From Cacconaster sp045114175 (GTDB taxonomy: Bacteria; Bacteroidota; Bacteroidia; Bacteroidales; UBA932): DNA of 64,000 nucleotides. The first letter of the stretch is position 1, and every line of letters begins with the position of its first letter. The position numbers and the translations under genes were made by a program. A model generated the notes under the pieces. That model searched no databases and was not told where the DNA came from. It was given only the letters and a program-made list of their open reading frames with translations. Below are positions 24,782-32,942 of this stretch, one piece after another. The stretch spans positions 13,884-77,883 of the forward strand of contig JBGUJZ010000039.1 of NCBI GenBank assembly GCA_045114175.1, in the 5' to 3' direction.

Positions 24782-26452
24782 ATGGGACGCCGATTTCGCT
24801 GGTTACCGTTGACCTGCCTGGCGCTCCTGCTGCTGCAGGGCTGCCGGACGGGAGAGACTGACCGACGCCTGAGAGCCATCGACGACTCCGCTCAGTTGCA
24901 TCCCGACAGCGCTTTGGTCCTGCTGCGCGCCGTCCCGCGGGAAGCCCTCACCACCCAGGCGCTTCGGGCCCACTATTCGCTCCTGCACGCAAAACTGCTT
25001 TACAAGAACTTCATCGACACGACCGACCTGGCAATCATAGCCCCGGCCCGAAGTTATTTCGCTCGCCACGGCTCCACGCACGAAAAGATGGAGACGGCCT
25101 ATTACACCGGCTGTATCCTTCAGAACCGCAAGGAGTTCACGGAAGCTGTGATTGAACTCGGCGTGGCGGCAAGGCTGGCACAGCAGTGCGGGGATCGCTT
25201 CACGGAAGGTCTTATCTGCGCCACCCTCAGCATTCTCTACACCGAACTGCACAACTATTCGGAGGAATACCTCTATGCCGAACGGGCCGTATCGTGTTTT
25301 GCGGAGGCCGGTAATGAGGATTATCGCCAGTATGCCGCTATCCTTCAGGGTATTGCGCTGCACAATCAGCGGCATTTCGCCGAAGCGGAAGCCATCTACC
25401 GGGATATTTTGGAAAACGGCAATCCCGACCGGGCCAACCGGCAGGATGTGATGGCCCACCTTGCGCTGACACAGGCGGCCCGTAAGGATATCCACCTGGC
25501 GGAAGCCGATTCCCTCTTCAAGCAGGTGCTGTTTGAGACGGGGGATCTGCCCTCCCGCAACATGTGGGGTGCCTACGCGTTCGTGCAGGACCGCCTGGGC
25601 CGACGTGCGGAGGCCGATGCCATCTATGCCCGACTGGACACGGCCGATGTGGCCATCGACGGCTGGTACGCCCGCTCACTGGGCGTCCGACGGGAGTATC
25701 GCGATGCTTTCTACAGATTGTTGAGGTCGGTGGAGCAACAGTCCGAGCTGCTGAATGTCGCCCTGACGCAGGCCACCCAGAAGGCGCTGCGCGAGCGGTT
25801 GGAATCGCTTCGCGAACAGGCGGAGGCCCGTAACCGCACTCAGCGCAACATCTTCATTCTTACCATCCTGGCCGTGCTGTCAGCGGCGGTTGCCCTCTTC
25901 CTCTTGATTCGACGCCGCTACGAACACACCCGCGAGGAGAACCTTCGTCTGACCCAGATGGCCGAACAAATTCACAACCGGATGCAGGCGATGGAAAAGG
26001 CGGCCGCCGACGCTGCCTCCTCATGCACAGCCCCCTCGCTGCAGGAGGAGTACATCCGTCTCTACCAGTCGCGTTTCAAGGAGATCGGTATCCTCTACGA
26101 GAATCTTCTCTATGCAGAAACGCACGGTAACGGCACCCAGGCCATCCTCGCCTCGGTGCGCAGGATGGTGAACGACATCATCCGGCAGGATGCGGACGGC
26201 CGCCGGTTCGAAGCGATGCTCAACGAAAAACTCGACGGGGTGATGACCCGCTTCCGTCAGGATTTCCCGGGGCGGCCTGAGACCGATTACCGGCTGATGA
26301 GTTTCGTGATTGCCGGGTTCGACGCCACCACCGTTACGCTGCTGCTGAATATGCCCTCCGCCGGGGCGGCCTATACGCGCAAGTCCCGCCTGAAACAGAC
26401 CATCGCCGCGGCCGGGGGCCAGAAGAACGCCGCCTATCTCCGCTATTTTTAG
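24782..26452 (+). CDS. TPR lipoprotein with a membrane helix and cytoplasmic coiled-coil/HTH-like tail
   Basis: 556-residue protein. The N-terminus MGRRFRWLPLTCLALLLLQGC is a lipoprotein signal. Residues of about 30-330 are tetratricopeptide-like helix pairs (for example RQYAAILQGIALHNQ and FAEAEAIYRDILENG). A coiled coil (ALRERLESLREQAEARNR) leads into a membrane helix (about 358-380), then a basic stop-transfer RRRYEHTREEN. The C-terminal 170 residues are helical and end with DYRLMSFVIAGFDATTVTLLLNM and RKSRLKQTI, similar to the degenerate helix-turn-helix region of Bacteroidota TPR-type signalling proteins. This suggests envelope sensing by the TPR part and cytoplasmic output. Starts at 24707 or 24752 are possible but would spoil the signal peptide. 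Confidence 0.68.
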   Translation: MGRRFRWLPLTCLALLLLQGCRTGETDRRLRAIDDSAQLHPDSALVLLRAVPREALTTQALRAHYSLLHAKLLYKNFIDTTDLAIIAPARSYFARHGSTHEKMETAYYTGCILQNRKEFTEAVIELGVAARLAQQCGDRFTEGLICATLSILYTELHNYSEEYLYAERAVSCFAEAGNEDYRQYAAILQGIALHNQRHFAEAEAIYRDILENGNPDRANRQDVMAHLALTQAARKDIHLAEADSLFKQVLFETGDLPSRNMWGAYAFVQDRLGRRAEADAIYARLDTADVAIDGWYARSLGVRREYRDAFYRLLRSVEQQSELLNVALTQATQKALRERLESLREQAEARNRTQRNIFILTILAVLSAAVALFLLIRRRYEHTREENLRLTQMAEQIHNRMQAMEKAAADAASSCTAPSLQEEYIRLYQSRFKEIGILYENLLYAETHGNGTQAILASVRRMVNDIIRQDADGRRFEAMLNEKLDGVMTRFRQDFPGRPETDYRLMSFVIAGFDATTVTLLLNMPSAGAAYTRKSRLKQTIAAAGGQKNAAYLRYF

Positions 26453-26463
26453 CCCTGTAAGGA

Positions 26464-26495
26464 TTTGTTTCTTTGGCGGCATGTTGTTACTTTTG
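26464..26495 (+). promoter_or_regulatory. promoter of cdaA, TTTG-N20-TACTTTTG
   Basis: TTTG at 26464-26467 and TACTTTTG at 26488-26495 with 20 bases between them fit the Bacteroidota consensus. The -7 box is followed by CAAC and the ATG at 26500, so the cdaA mRNA is predicted to be leaderless. Confidence 0.7.
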
Positions 26496-26499
26496 CAAC

Positions 26500-27279
26500 A
26501 TGTTTGACTTTATTCACATTACTTTTATCGATATACTCGACATCGTCCTGGTGGGGTTGCTGATTTTCGAGATCATCCGCTTCTTCCGCAAGACCTCGGT
26601 GATGGGCGTGTTCCTGGGCATTCTGGCCATCTACGTGACCTGGCTGATTGTCCGCGCGCTCAACATGAAACTGCTCTCGTTCATCCTGGGGCAGATTCTG
26701 GGCGTGGGTGTGATTGCCCTCATCATCCTTTTCCAGCCGGAGATCCGGCGCTTCCTCTTCAGCTTGGGCAACCGCATCAAGTCGGCGCCGCGCCGCTCCT
26801 TCCTTTCCCGGCTGCTCGGTTCGCAGCAGCACGGCATGGATGTGACGAGCCTCGGTGAGCTGACGGCCGCCGTCCGCAAGATGTCGGAAACCAAGACCGG
26901 TGCGCTGATTGTGCTGCAGCACGGCAGCCGCCTGGATCGCTATATCGAAACGGGTGATCCGCTCAACGCCCGCATCAACCGGCGCCTGATTGAGAATATC
27001 TTCTTCAAGAACGCGCCGCTCCACGACGGGGCCATGATCCTCAGTGCGGACTCGATGCTCGCAGCCCGCTGCACCCTGCCCATCTCGGAAAATCCGGACA
27101 TCCCGCCGCAGTTCGGCATGCGCCACAAGGCGGCAATCGGCATCACGGAACTTACCGATGCATCGGTAATCGTGGTTTCGGAAGAGACGGGCCAGATTTC
27201 GTTCGTGGAGCGCGGGGAGATGCAGCACGATATCGGTCTCACCACGCTGCGTCTGGCTATTGAAAATTCTTACAAGTAA
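26500..27279 (+). CDS. cdaA: diadenylate cyclase CdaA
   Basis: Membrane-bound enzyme of 259 residues that makes cyclic di-AMP from two ATP, a regulator of potassium and osmotic balance and of cell wall state. Three N-terminal helices (about 12-28, 35-52 and 58-76) are followed by a DAC domain with the DGA motif (LHDGAMIL, D176) and the partner motif GMRHKAAIG (208-210). The latter is usually RHR; here the third residue is lysine. Other blocks, such as GALIVLQ and VVSEETGQIS, are standard. The frame is open from 26473, but that start overlaps the promoter; the ATG at 26500 gives the typical N-terminus. mutS2 follows after 12 bases. Confidence 0.92.
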   Translation: MFDFIHITFIDILDIVLVGLLIFEIIRFFRKTSVMGVFLGILAIYVTWLIVRALNMKLLSFILGQILGVGVIALIILFQPEIRRFLFSLGNRIKSAPRRSFLSRLLGSQQHGMDVTSLGELTAAVRKMSETKTGALIVLQHGSRLDRYIETGDPLNARINRRLIENIFFKNAPLHDGAMILSADSMLAARCTLPISENPDIPPQFGMRHKAAIGITELTDASVIVVSEETGQISFVERGEMQHDIGLTTLRLAIENSYK

Positions 27280-27291
27280 CCGATCCGAACG

Positions 27292-29820
27292 ATGTCGCTC
27301 GAACAGAAGTTGGGGTTTGACCGGGTGAGGGGGCTGGTGCACAACCGCTGCCAGAGCCTCTATGCGCAGGCCAAGGTGGCCGAGGAGGAGATTTCACGCG
27401 ACGGCGGGGAGATTCTCGCACGGCTCCGCCTCACGGACGAGATGCGCACCATCTGCCTGTTCGAAGACGACTTTCCGGTCAACGGCTATGTTGACACGCG
27501 TCCCTTCCTGGTGCCGCTCGATGCCGAGGGTACCAGCATCGACCTTCCCTCGCTGGGCAAACTGCGCACCGCACTCGATACCCTCCGCCAGCTGTTGGGA
27601 TTCTTTGCGCGCAGCAAGGAGGATCTCTACCCGAACCTGCGGGCCTTTTCGGCCGATGTAACCTACGATCCCGAGATTGCCCGGCGCATTGCAGCGATTC
27701 TGGACCGCAATGGCGGGGTCAAGGACAGCGCCTCGCCCGAACTGGCCAACATCCGCCGCTCGCTGCGCGAAAAAGACGGGGTGATTGCCACCCGCATCGC
27801 CGCCATCCTGCGTGCCGCCAAGGCCGAAGGATTGGTGGGGGAAGATGTCTCCGCATCGGTGCGCGACGGCCGCACGCTGATTCCCGTGCCGGCGGCCTCC
27901 AAGAAGCGGCTTCCGGGCTTTGTGTACGACGAATCGGCCAGCGGCAAGACGGTCTTCATAGAGCCGCTGGAGGTGGTGGAGCTGGAGAACCAGGTGCGCG
28001 AACTGCAATTCGAGGAGCAGCGCGAGATTCAGCGCATCCTCTTTGAATTCACGGAGTTCATCCGTCCTGCGCTGCCCGAACTGGTGGCCGCTTCCGACTA
28101 TATGGGCGAGATGGATTTCATCCACGCCAAGGCGATGGTGGCCGTGGATATGATTGCCGGTATGCCCATCCTTTCGGATACCGGCGAACTGACCCTGCGC
28201 AAGGCGCGCCATCCGTTGCTGGAGGCCTCTCTGCGCCGCGAGCACAAAGAGATTGTTCCGCTCACGCTCACCCTCACGCGTGACAAGCATATCCTGCTGA
28301 TTTCCGGCCCGAATGCCGGAGGTAAGTCGGTCTGCCTCAAGACGGTAGGCCTGTTGCAATACATGTTCCAGTGGGGCATGCTCATCCCCACCTCGGAGAT
28401 TTCGGAGCTTCCGATCTTCGATGAAATCTTCATTGATATCGGCGACGACCAGTCGCTGGAAAACGACCTGAGCACCTATAGCTCCCACCTGGCGCACCTG
28501 CGCGAGATTCTGGAGAAGGCCTCCGAGCGGACGCTGGTGCTGATCGACGAATTCGGCAGCGGTACGGAGCCGGCCGCCGGCGGTGCGATTGCCGAGGCGG
28601 TGCTGAGCGAACTGGACCGCCGGGGCGTCTATGGCGTGGTCACCACCCACTATACCAACCTCAAACTCTACGCCTCGGGCAGTACGGGCGTCATCAATGG
28701 CGCCATGCTCTTCGATGCGGCGGCCATCCAGCCCATGTTCCAACTGGAGATGGGGCTTCCGGGCAACTCCTTCGCCTTTGAACTGGCCCGCAAGATGGGC
28801 CTCCCCGAACCGCTGGTCAAGGATGCCGAGGAGCGCGCCGGCACGGAATACGTCAGCATCGAGCGCAACCTGCGCCGCATTGCCCGCAACCGCAAGGCAC
28901 TGGATGAAAAGCTGGCCCACATCAAGGCCACCGACAAGACGCTGGAGGGGTTGACGGACAAATACCAGAAAGAGTTGGCCGAGGTCAAGGCCCTCAAGAA
29001 GCAGATGCTGGACGAAGCGCGCGAAGAGGCGCGCGCCATCATCGCAGGGGCCAACAAGCAGGTGGAGCGCACCATCCGCGACATCCGCGAAGCGCAGGCC
29101 GACAAAGAGAAGACCCGCCTTATCCGCAAGGAGATGGCCGACTTCAAAGAGGGAATCGACCGGGAAACCCTGAGCGAAAACGACCGCAAGATAGAAGAAA
29201 AGATGGCCCGCATCCTGGCCCGCAAGGAACGGGAGCGGCAGCGGAAAGCACAGCGTGGCGAACGCGAGGCGGCAGCTGCCCAGGCCATCAAAGAGGCTCA
29301 GCCCAAGGTGGCGCCGGTGCGTGCCGGGGAAAAGTCCGCCGATGCGCCGCTGGCGGTGGGCGACAAGGTAATCGTGCGCTCCAACGGCCTGCCGGGCGAG
29401 ATTTCCCGCATCAGCGGCCGCGATGTGTTCGTGGCCATCGGCAGCATCACCAGCCGGATGAAGGCCGACAAGGTGGAGCGGATCTCCGCCACCCAGTATC
29501 GCGAACTGACCAAAGGGACCGTCCCGGTTCGCAAGAGCTACAGCTCTTCGTCACTCTCCGAGCGCCGGCTGCAGTTCTCCCCGAGCATCGACATCCGCGG
29601 AGAGCGGCTCAACGACGCCATGGAGATTGTGGTCCGCTTCATAGACGATGCCATGATGCTGGGCATGGGGCAGGTAAAGATTCTGCACGGAAAGGGCAAC
29701 GGAGTGCTTCGCGAAGAGATTCGCAAATACCTCCGTACGGTTCCCGGCGTAGCCTCTGCCCGCGACGAATCGCTGGAGCTCGGCGGCGCCGGAATCACCG
29801 TTGTAGAGTTCGATCTGTAG
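27292..29820 (+). CDS. mutS2: MutS2 family ATPase/endonuclease
   Basis: 842-residue MutS paralogue without the mismatch-recognition domain. MutS2 proteins bind branched DNA to suppress recombination, and some rescue collided ribosomes. The order is an N-terminal lever/clamp region (1-310), an ATPase with Walker A GPNAGGKS (339-346) and Walker B LVLIDEFGSGTEP, a long charged coiled coil (about 515-670), a KOW-like segment (about 690-735) and a C-terminal Smr nuclease domain with SIDIRGERL and ILHGKGNG (about 797-804). Length and order are normal for the family. It lies 12 bases after cdaA and is convergent with the S9 peptidase gene. Confidence 0.95.
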   Translation: MSLEQKLGFDRVRGLVHNRCQSLYAQAKVAEEEISRDGGEILARLRLTDEMRTICLFEDDFPVNGYVDTRPFLVPLDAEGTSIDLPSLGKLRTALDTLRQLLGFFARSKEDLYPNLRAFSADVTYDPEIARRIAAILDRNGGVKDSASPELANIRRSLREKDGVIATRIAAILRAAKAEGLVGEDVSASVRDGRTLIPVPAASKKRLPGFVYDESASGKTVFIEPLEVVELENQVRELQFEEQREIQRILFEFTEFIRPALPELVAASDYMGEMDFIHAKAMVAVDMIAGMPILSDTGELTLRKARHPLLEASLRREHKEIVPLTLTLTRDKHILLISGPNAGGKSVCLKTVGLLQYMFQWGMLIPTSEISELPIFDEIFIDIGDDQSLENDLSTYSSHLAHLREILEKASERTLVLIDEFGSGTEPAAGGAIAEAVLSELDRRGVYGVVTTHYTNLKLYASGSTGVINGAMLFDAAAIQPMFQLEMGLPGNSFAFELARKMGLPEPLVKDAEERAGTEYVSIERNLRRIARNRKALDEKLAHIKATDKTLEGLTDKYQKELAEVKALKKQMLDEAREEARAIIAGANKQVERTIRDIREAQADKEKTRLIRKEMADFKEGIDRETLSENDRKIEEKMARILARKERERQRKAQRGEREAAAAQAIKEAQPKVAPVRAGEKSADAPLAVGDKVIVRSNGLPGEISRISGRDVFVAIGSITSRMKADKVERISATQYRELTKGTVPVRKSYSSSSLSERRLQFSPSIDIRGERLNDAMEIVVRFIDDAMMLGMGQVKILHGKGNGVLREEIRKYLRTVPGVASARDESLELGGAGITVVEFDL

Positions 29821-29822
29821 AT

Positions 29823-32312
29823 CTAGTCGTTATTCAACTCGCGGATATCCACCTGGTCGCGGCGGGAGCTGCCCAGGAGCCACTCGCTGTACCAGTCGGC
29901 CATACGCCAGAAGAAGTACTCGTTCATATCGCCGAAGCCGTGACGCTGTCCCGGGAGGATCAGCATCTCGAAGCGCTTGTTGGCGCGGATCAGGGCATCC
30001 ACCACGCGGATAGTGTTGCCCGGATGGACGTTGTCGTCAATGTCGCCGTGCACCAGCAGCAGGTGACCCTTGAGGTTCTTGGCCAGTGACTGGTTCTTGT
30101 CGATGCTATAGCGGAAAGTGGTGTCACCCTGGGCGGTGATCTCCTCCAGGATGCCGTGGTGCTGCTCGCTCCACCAGCGGTTGTACATGCTGTTGTCGTG
30201 GTTGCCGGCGCAGGAAACGGCTGCCTTGAAGAAGTCGGGGTACTTGAGGATAGCTGCCGTTGACATGAATCCGCCGCCGCTGTGGCCGTGGATACCTACA
30301 CGGTTGATATCAATGAAGTTATGGCGTGCAGCCAGCTGCTGGATCGCGTACTTCTGATCCTCCAGACCGTAGTCGCGGAGGTTGCCGTAGCCATAGTTGT
30401 GGTACCATTTGGAACGGTTCGGGTGACCGCCGCGGTTACCCACGGTGACCACGATGAAGCCGATCTGGGCCAGACGGTCCTTGCGGGTGAAGCCGCTGCT
30501 CCACGCCTCGGAGTTGCCTTCCACTTGCGGTCCCGGATAGACGTAGTCGATAATCGGGTAGGTCTTGGTGGAGTCAAAGTCGTACGGTTTGTACATATAA
30601 CCGTAGAGGTCGGTGACGCCGTCGGCTGCCTTGACCTTGAAGGGTTCGGGGAACTTGTAACCCGCTGCCAGGAGCTGGGAGAAGTCGGCGGTATCCAGGG
30701 CGCAGACCTTCTTGCCGTTTCCGTCAAAGACCGTCGCCATCGGGGCGCAGTCCACGCGGGAGTAGGTGCTTACAAAGTAACGGGAGTCGTCGCAGAAGCT
30801 GGTCACGGTGGAGTTGTAGCCGGCTTCGTCAATGCGCTTCATGCCTTTGCCGTCCAGGCCGACGCGGTAAACGTGGCCGTTGTAGGGGTTTTCCTCTTTG
30901 TCCACGCCCATTGCCAGGAAGTAAACCACGCGGGCCTTCTCATCTACGGAGAGGATCTGGTCCACATGGAACGCACCGTTGGCCACCGGGTTCTTCAGGG
31001 TACCGTCGGCACCATAGAGATAGAGGTTGGCCCAGCCGTTGCGCTCGCTCCACCAGAGCAGTTCGGAACCGTTGTTGATGAGGCGCAGGGGCTGCGTCTC
31101 CACATAGGTGTTGAGGCGCTCCTCAATCACGGGCTTCGCCACGGTATCGGCCACATTCACGGCGCAGATATCCACGCGCTTCAAATCGCGGCTGGTGCGC
31201 TGGATGTAGAATTTCTCGTTGTCACCCAGCCAGATGCTCTTGATATAGTCGTCGTTCTTCTCTTTCTGGAGGATCGGGCGGTTGAGGATATCGATGCTCT
31301 GGTCTTTCCAGGCCGCCACGTCAATCATCTTGCAGTCCCCCGATTCGATATCGAAGAGGCAGAGGTAGTCCACCGGACCCGGCTCGCCCGGCATCTGGTA
31401 TTTATAGGTCTGCAGGGTAGGGCGGGGCTGTGCGGTGGATTTGATCACCCAGAGCTCCTTCACGGGACGCATATCGAATTTCTCGATCGCGAAGTGACGG
31501 CCGTCGGGCGACCAGCGTGCCGTGGCGCTCATCCGTTCGGTAGTATCCTTGACAGTGGCTGCGCGATAGTTGCTGCCGCCATAGTAGAACTCCGGGGTGG
31601 CGTCGGTGGTCAGACGGTGCTCCACAACCGTAGAGTCCTTCTTGTCTTCCATCAGCTTCTTGACGTCGTCCATGCTCATCCAGTAGAGGTCGTAGTTCTT
31701 GGTGTAGAGAGCGCGGGTTCCGTCCGGGGAGATGTTGGCCCAGCGCGGGTAATCCTTGACCTCATCCTCTTCGGTCACATCCTTCAGGGTGTTGGACGCG
31801 ATGTCGTATTCAAAGCGGAAGATCTTGTTCTCTTTCTTGGGCTTCTCAGGCTTCTTGTCATCCTTCTTCTCCTTGCCTTCAGCGGCGCCTTCTTCCTTCA
31901 CGGCCTCATCTTTTTTCTTCTTGTCCTTCTTCTCCACCATCAGCGTGCTCTTGATCTCGAAGGTGAACTTGGAGTCGTCTTTCAGGCGGAATTTCTGGAA
32001 AGGAATGTGCTGAGCATCAAAGGGATCCTTAACGATCTCGGAGAGCTCCATCGCCAGTTTTTCCATATCGAAGACAGCCGTGCGCGTGCCGCGGGTGGCA
32101 TCTACGATATAATATTGTGCACCCTGGGAGGTCTCCCATTTGTACCAGAATTTGTCTGAATTGCTGAACCAGTGGGGATCCACACGGAGGGAGTGAACCA
32201 TGGCACCCACCTTCTTGGCGGAATACTGGTCGGCGAGTTCATAATTGGGCTGGGCCATTGCCGCGCTGCCGCACAGCAGGAAAGCCAGCATCAAAGTCAG
32301 TCTTGCTTTCAT
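29823..32312 (-). CDS. S9 family peptidase (prolyl oligopeptidase / DPP type)
   Basis: Secreted 829-residue serine exopeptidase. A signal peptide (to AMAQ) is followed by a beta-propeller region and a C-terminal alpha/beta hydrolase domain. The catalytic serine is in GIHGHSGGGF (S678), the aspartate in HGDIDDNVHPGNT and the histidine in PGQRHGFGD. Members release dipeptides, often after proline. A very lysine/glutamate-rich stretch (about 126-165, repeated KKDKKKKDE-like runs) interrupts the propeller and is not typical. It lies 3 bases after the phosphodiesterase gene on the same strand. With the S46, C69, M3 and M16 enzymes of this window it fits peptide use as nutrient. Confidence 0.92.
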   Translation of the reverse strand: MKARLTLMLAFLLCGSAAMAQPNYELADQYSAKKVGAMVHSLRVDPHWFSNSDKFWYKWETSQGAQYYIVDATRGTRTAVFDMEKLAMELSEIVKDPFDAQHIPFQKFRLKDDSKFTFEIKSTLMVEKKDKKKKDEAVKEEGAAEGKEKKDDKKPEKPKKENKIFRFEYDIASNTLKDVTEEDEVKDYPRWANISPDGTRALYTKNYDLYWMSMDDVKKLMEDKKDSTVVEHRLTTDATPEFYYGGSNYRAATVKDTTERMSATARWSPDGRHFAIEKFDMRPVKELWVIKSTAQPRPTLQTYKYQMPGEPGPVDYLCLFDIESGDCKMIDVAAWKDQSIDILNRPILQKEKNDDYIKSIWLGDNEKFYIQRTSRDLKRVDICAVNVADTVAKPVIEERLNTYVETQPLRLINNGSELLWWSERNGWANLYLYGADGTLKNPVANGAFHVDQILSVDEKARVVYFLAMGVDKEENPYNGHVYRVGLDGKGMKRIDEAGYNSTVTSFCDDSRYFVSTYSRVDCAPMATVFDGNGKKVCALDTADFSQLLAAGYKFPEPFKVKAADGVTDLYGYMYKPYDFDSTKTYPIIDYVYPGPQVEGNSEAWSSGFTRKDRLAQIGFIVVTVGNRGGHPNRSKWYHNYGYGNLRDYGLEDQKYAIQQLAARHNFIDINRVGIHGHSGGGFMSTAAILKYPDFFKAAVSCAGNHDNSMYNRWWSEQHHGILEEITAQGDTTFRYSIDKNQSLAKNLKGHLLLVHGDIDDNVHPGNTIRVVDALIRANKRFEMLILPGQRHGFGDMNEYFFWRMADWYSEWLLGSSRRDQVDIRELNND

Positions 32313-32315
32313 AAA

Positions 32316-32825
32316 TTATAAGGTTGTTTGAATAATCTTTTTCCATTCGCCCACCTCCATGTCGGTCACCTGGCCGCCGTCGATCCGGAAGCGGAGGGCC
32401 GTCTGCACGGTGTGGAAGCCGAAGTTTCCAGCCGCGCCGGGATTCAGGGTGAGCATGTTGAAATGCTTGTCGTTCATCACTTTGAGGATGTGCGAATGGC
32501 CGCAGACAAAAAGGTTGGGCCGATGTGCGGCAATCAGTTGCAGGGCCCGGCTGTCGTAACGTCCGGGATAACCGCCAATGTGCATCATCAGCACCTTCAT
32601 TCCGCCCAGGGTGAACACCTGCACCGGCGGACAGCAGCGGCGCAGTTCCGCCCCGTCGCAATTGCCGTAAACGGCGGTCAGCGGCTTGAAGGCGGAGATG
32701 GCGTCGAACACTTCCACCGTGCCGAAATCGCCTGCATGCCAGATGGTATCCACCGGAGCAAGGAAGTCCCTGACCCGGTTGTCCCAAAGTCCATGCGTAT
32801 CCGAAATCAATCCGACGTAAGCCAT
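32316..32825 (-). CDS. YfcE/MJ0936-type metallophosphoesterase
   Basis: 169-residue cytoplasmic phosphodiesterase of the calcineurin-like superfamily. All metal-binding blocks are visible: GLISDTHG, HAGDFG, VYGNCDG, MMHIGGYPG and CGHSHILK. Members hydrolyse phosphodiesters such as bis-pNPP or cyclic nucleotides; the natural substrate is not known. The open frame runs far upstream across the antisense of the susC-type gene, but the ATG at 32825 gives the normal N-terminus MAYVGLISDTHG and follows a good -7 box. It heads a two-gene operon with the S9 peptidase. Confidence 0.9.
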   Translation of the reverse strand: MAYVGLISDTHGLWDNRVRDFLAPVDTIWHAGDFGTVEVFDAISAFKPLTAVYGNCDGAELRRCCPPVQVFTLGGMKVLMMHIGGYPGRYDSRALQLIAAHRPNLFVCGHSHILKVMNDKHFNMLTLNPGAAGNFGFHTVQTALRFRIDGGQVTDMEVGEWKKIIQTTL

Positions 32826-32845
32826 CTCAAAACGTTTCAGGGATA

Positions 32846-32853
32846 CAAAGTTA
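32846..32853 (-). promoter_or_regulatory. -7 box of the phosphoesterase-S9 peptidase operon
   Basis: TAACTTTG on the minus strand matches TAnnTTTG, 20 bases before the ATG at 32825. Confidence 0.55.
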
Positions 32854-32872
32854 GCAATTATTAGAAAATACA

Positions 32873-32880
32873 TATATTTG
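32873..32880 (+). promoter_or_regulatory. -7 box of the SusC/SusD operon
   Basis: TATATTTG matches TAnnTTTG and leaves a leader of about 55 bases before the susC-type start at 32943. No clear TTTG lies at the -33 distance, which would fit a promoter needing an activator. Confidence 0.5.
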
Positions 32881-32942
32881 TACGTTTTATACGCGCCTGT
32901 AACTTGGCGCCACTGTATCAGACAATTATTTAACCCATACCT

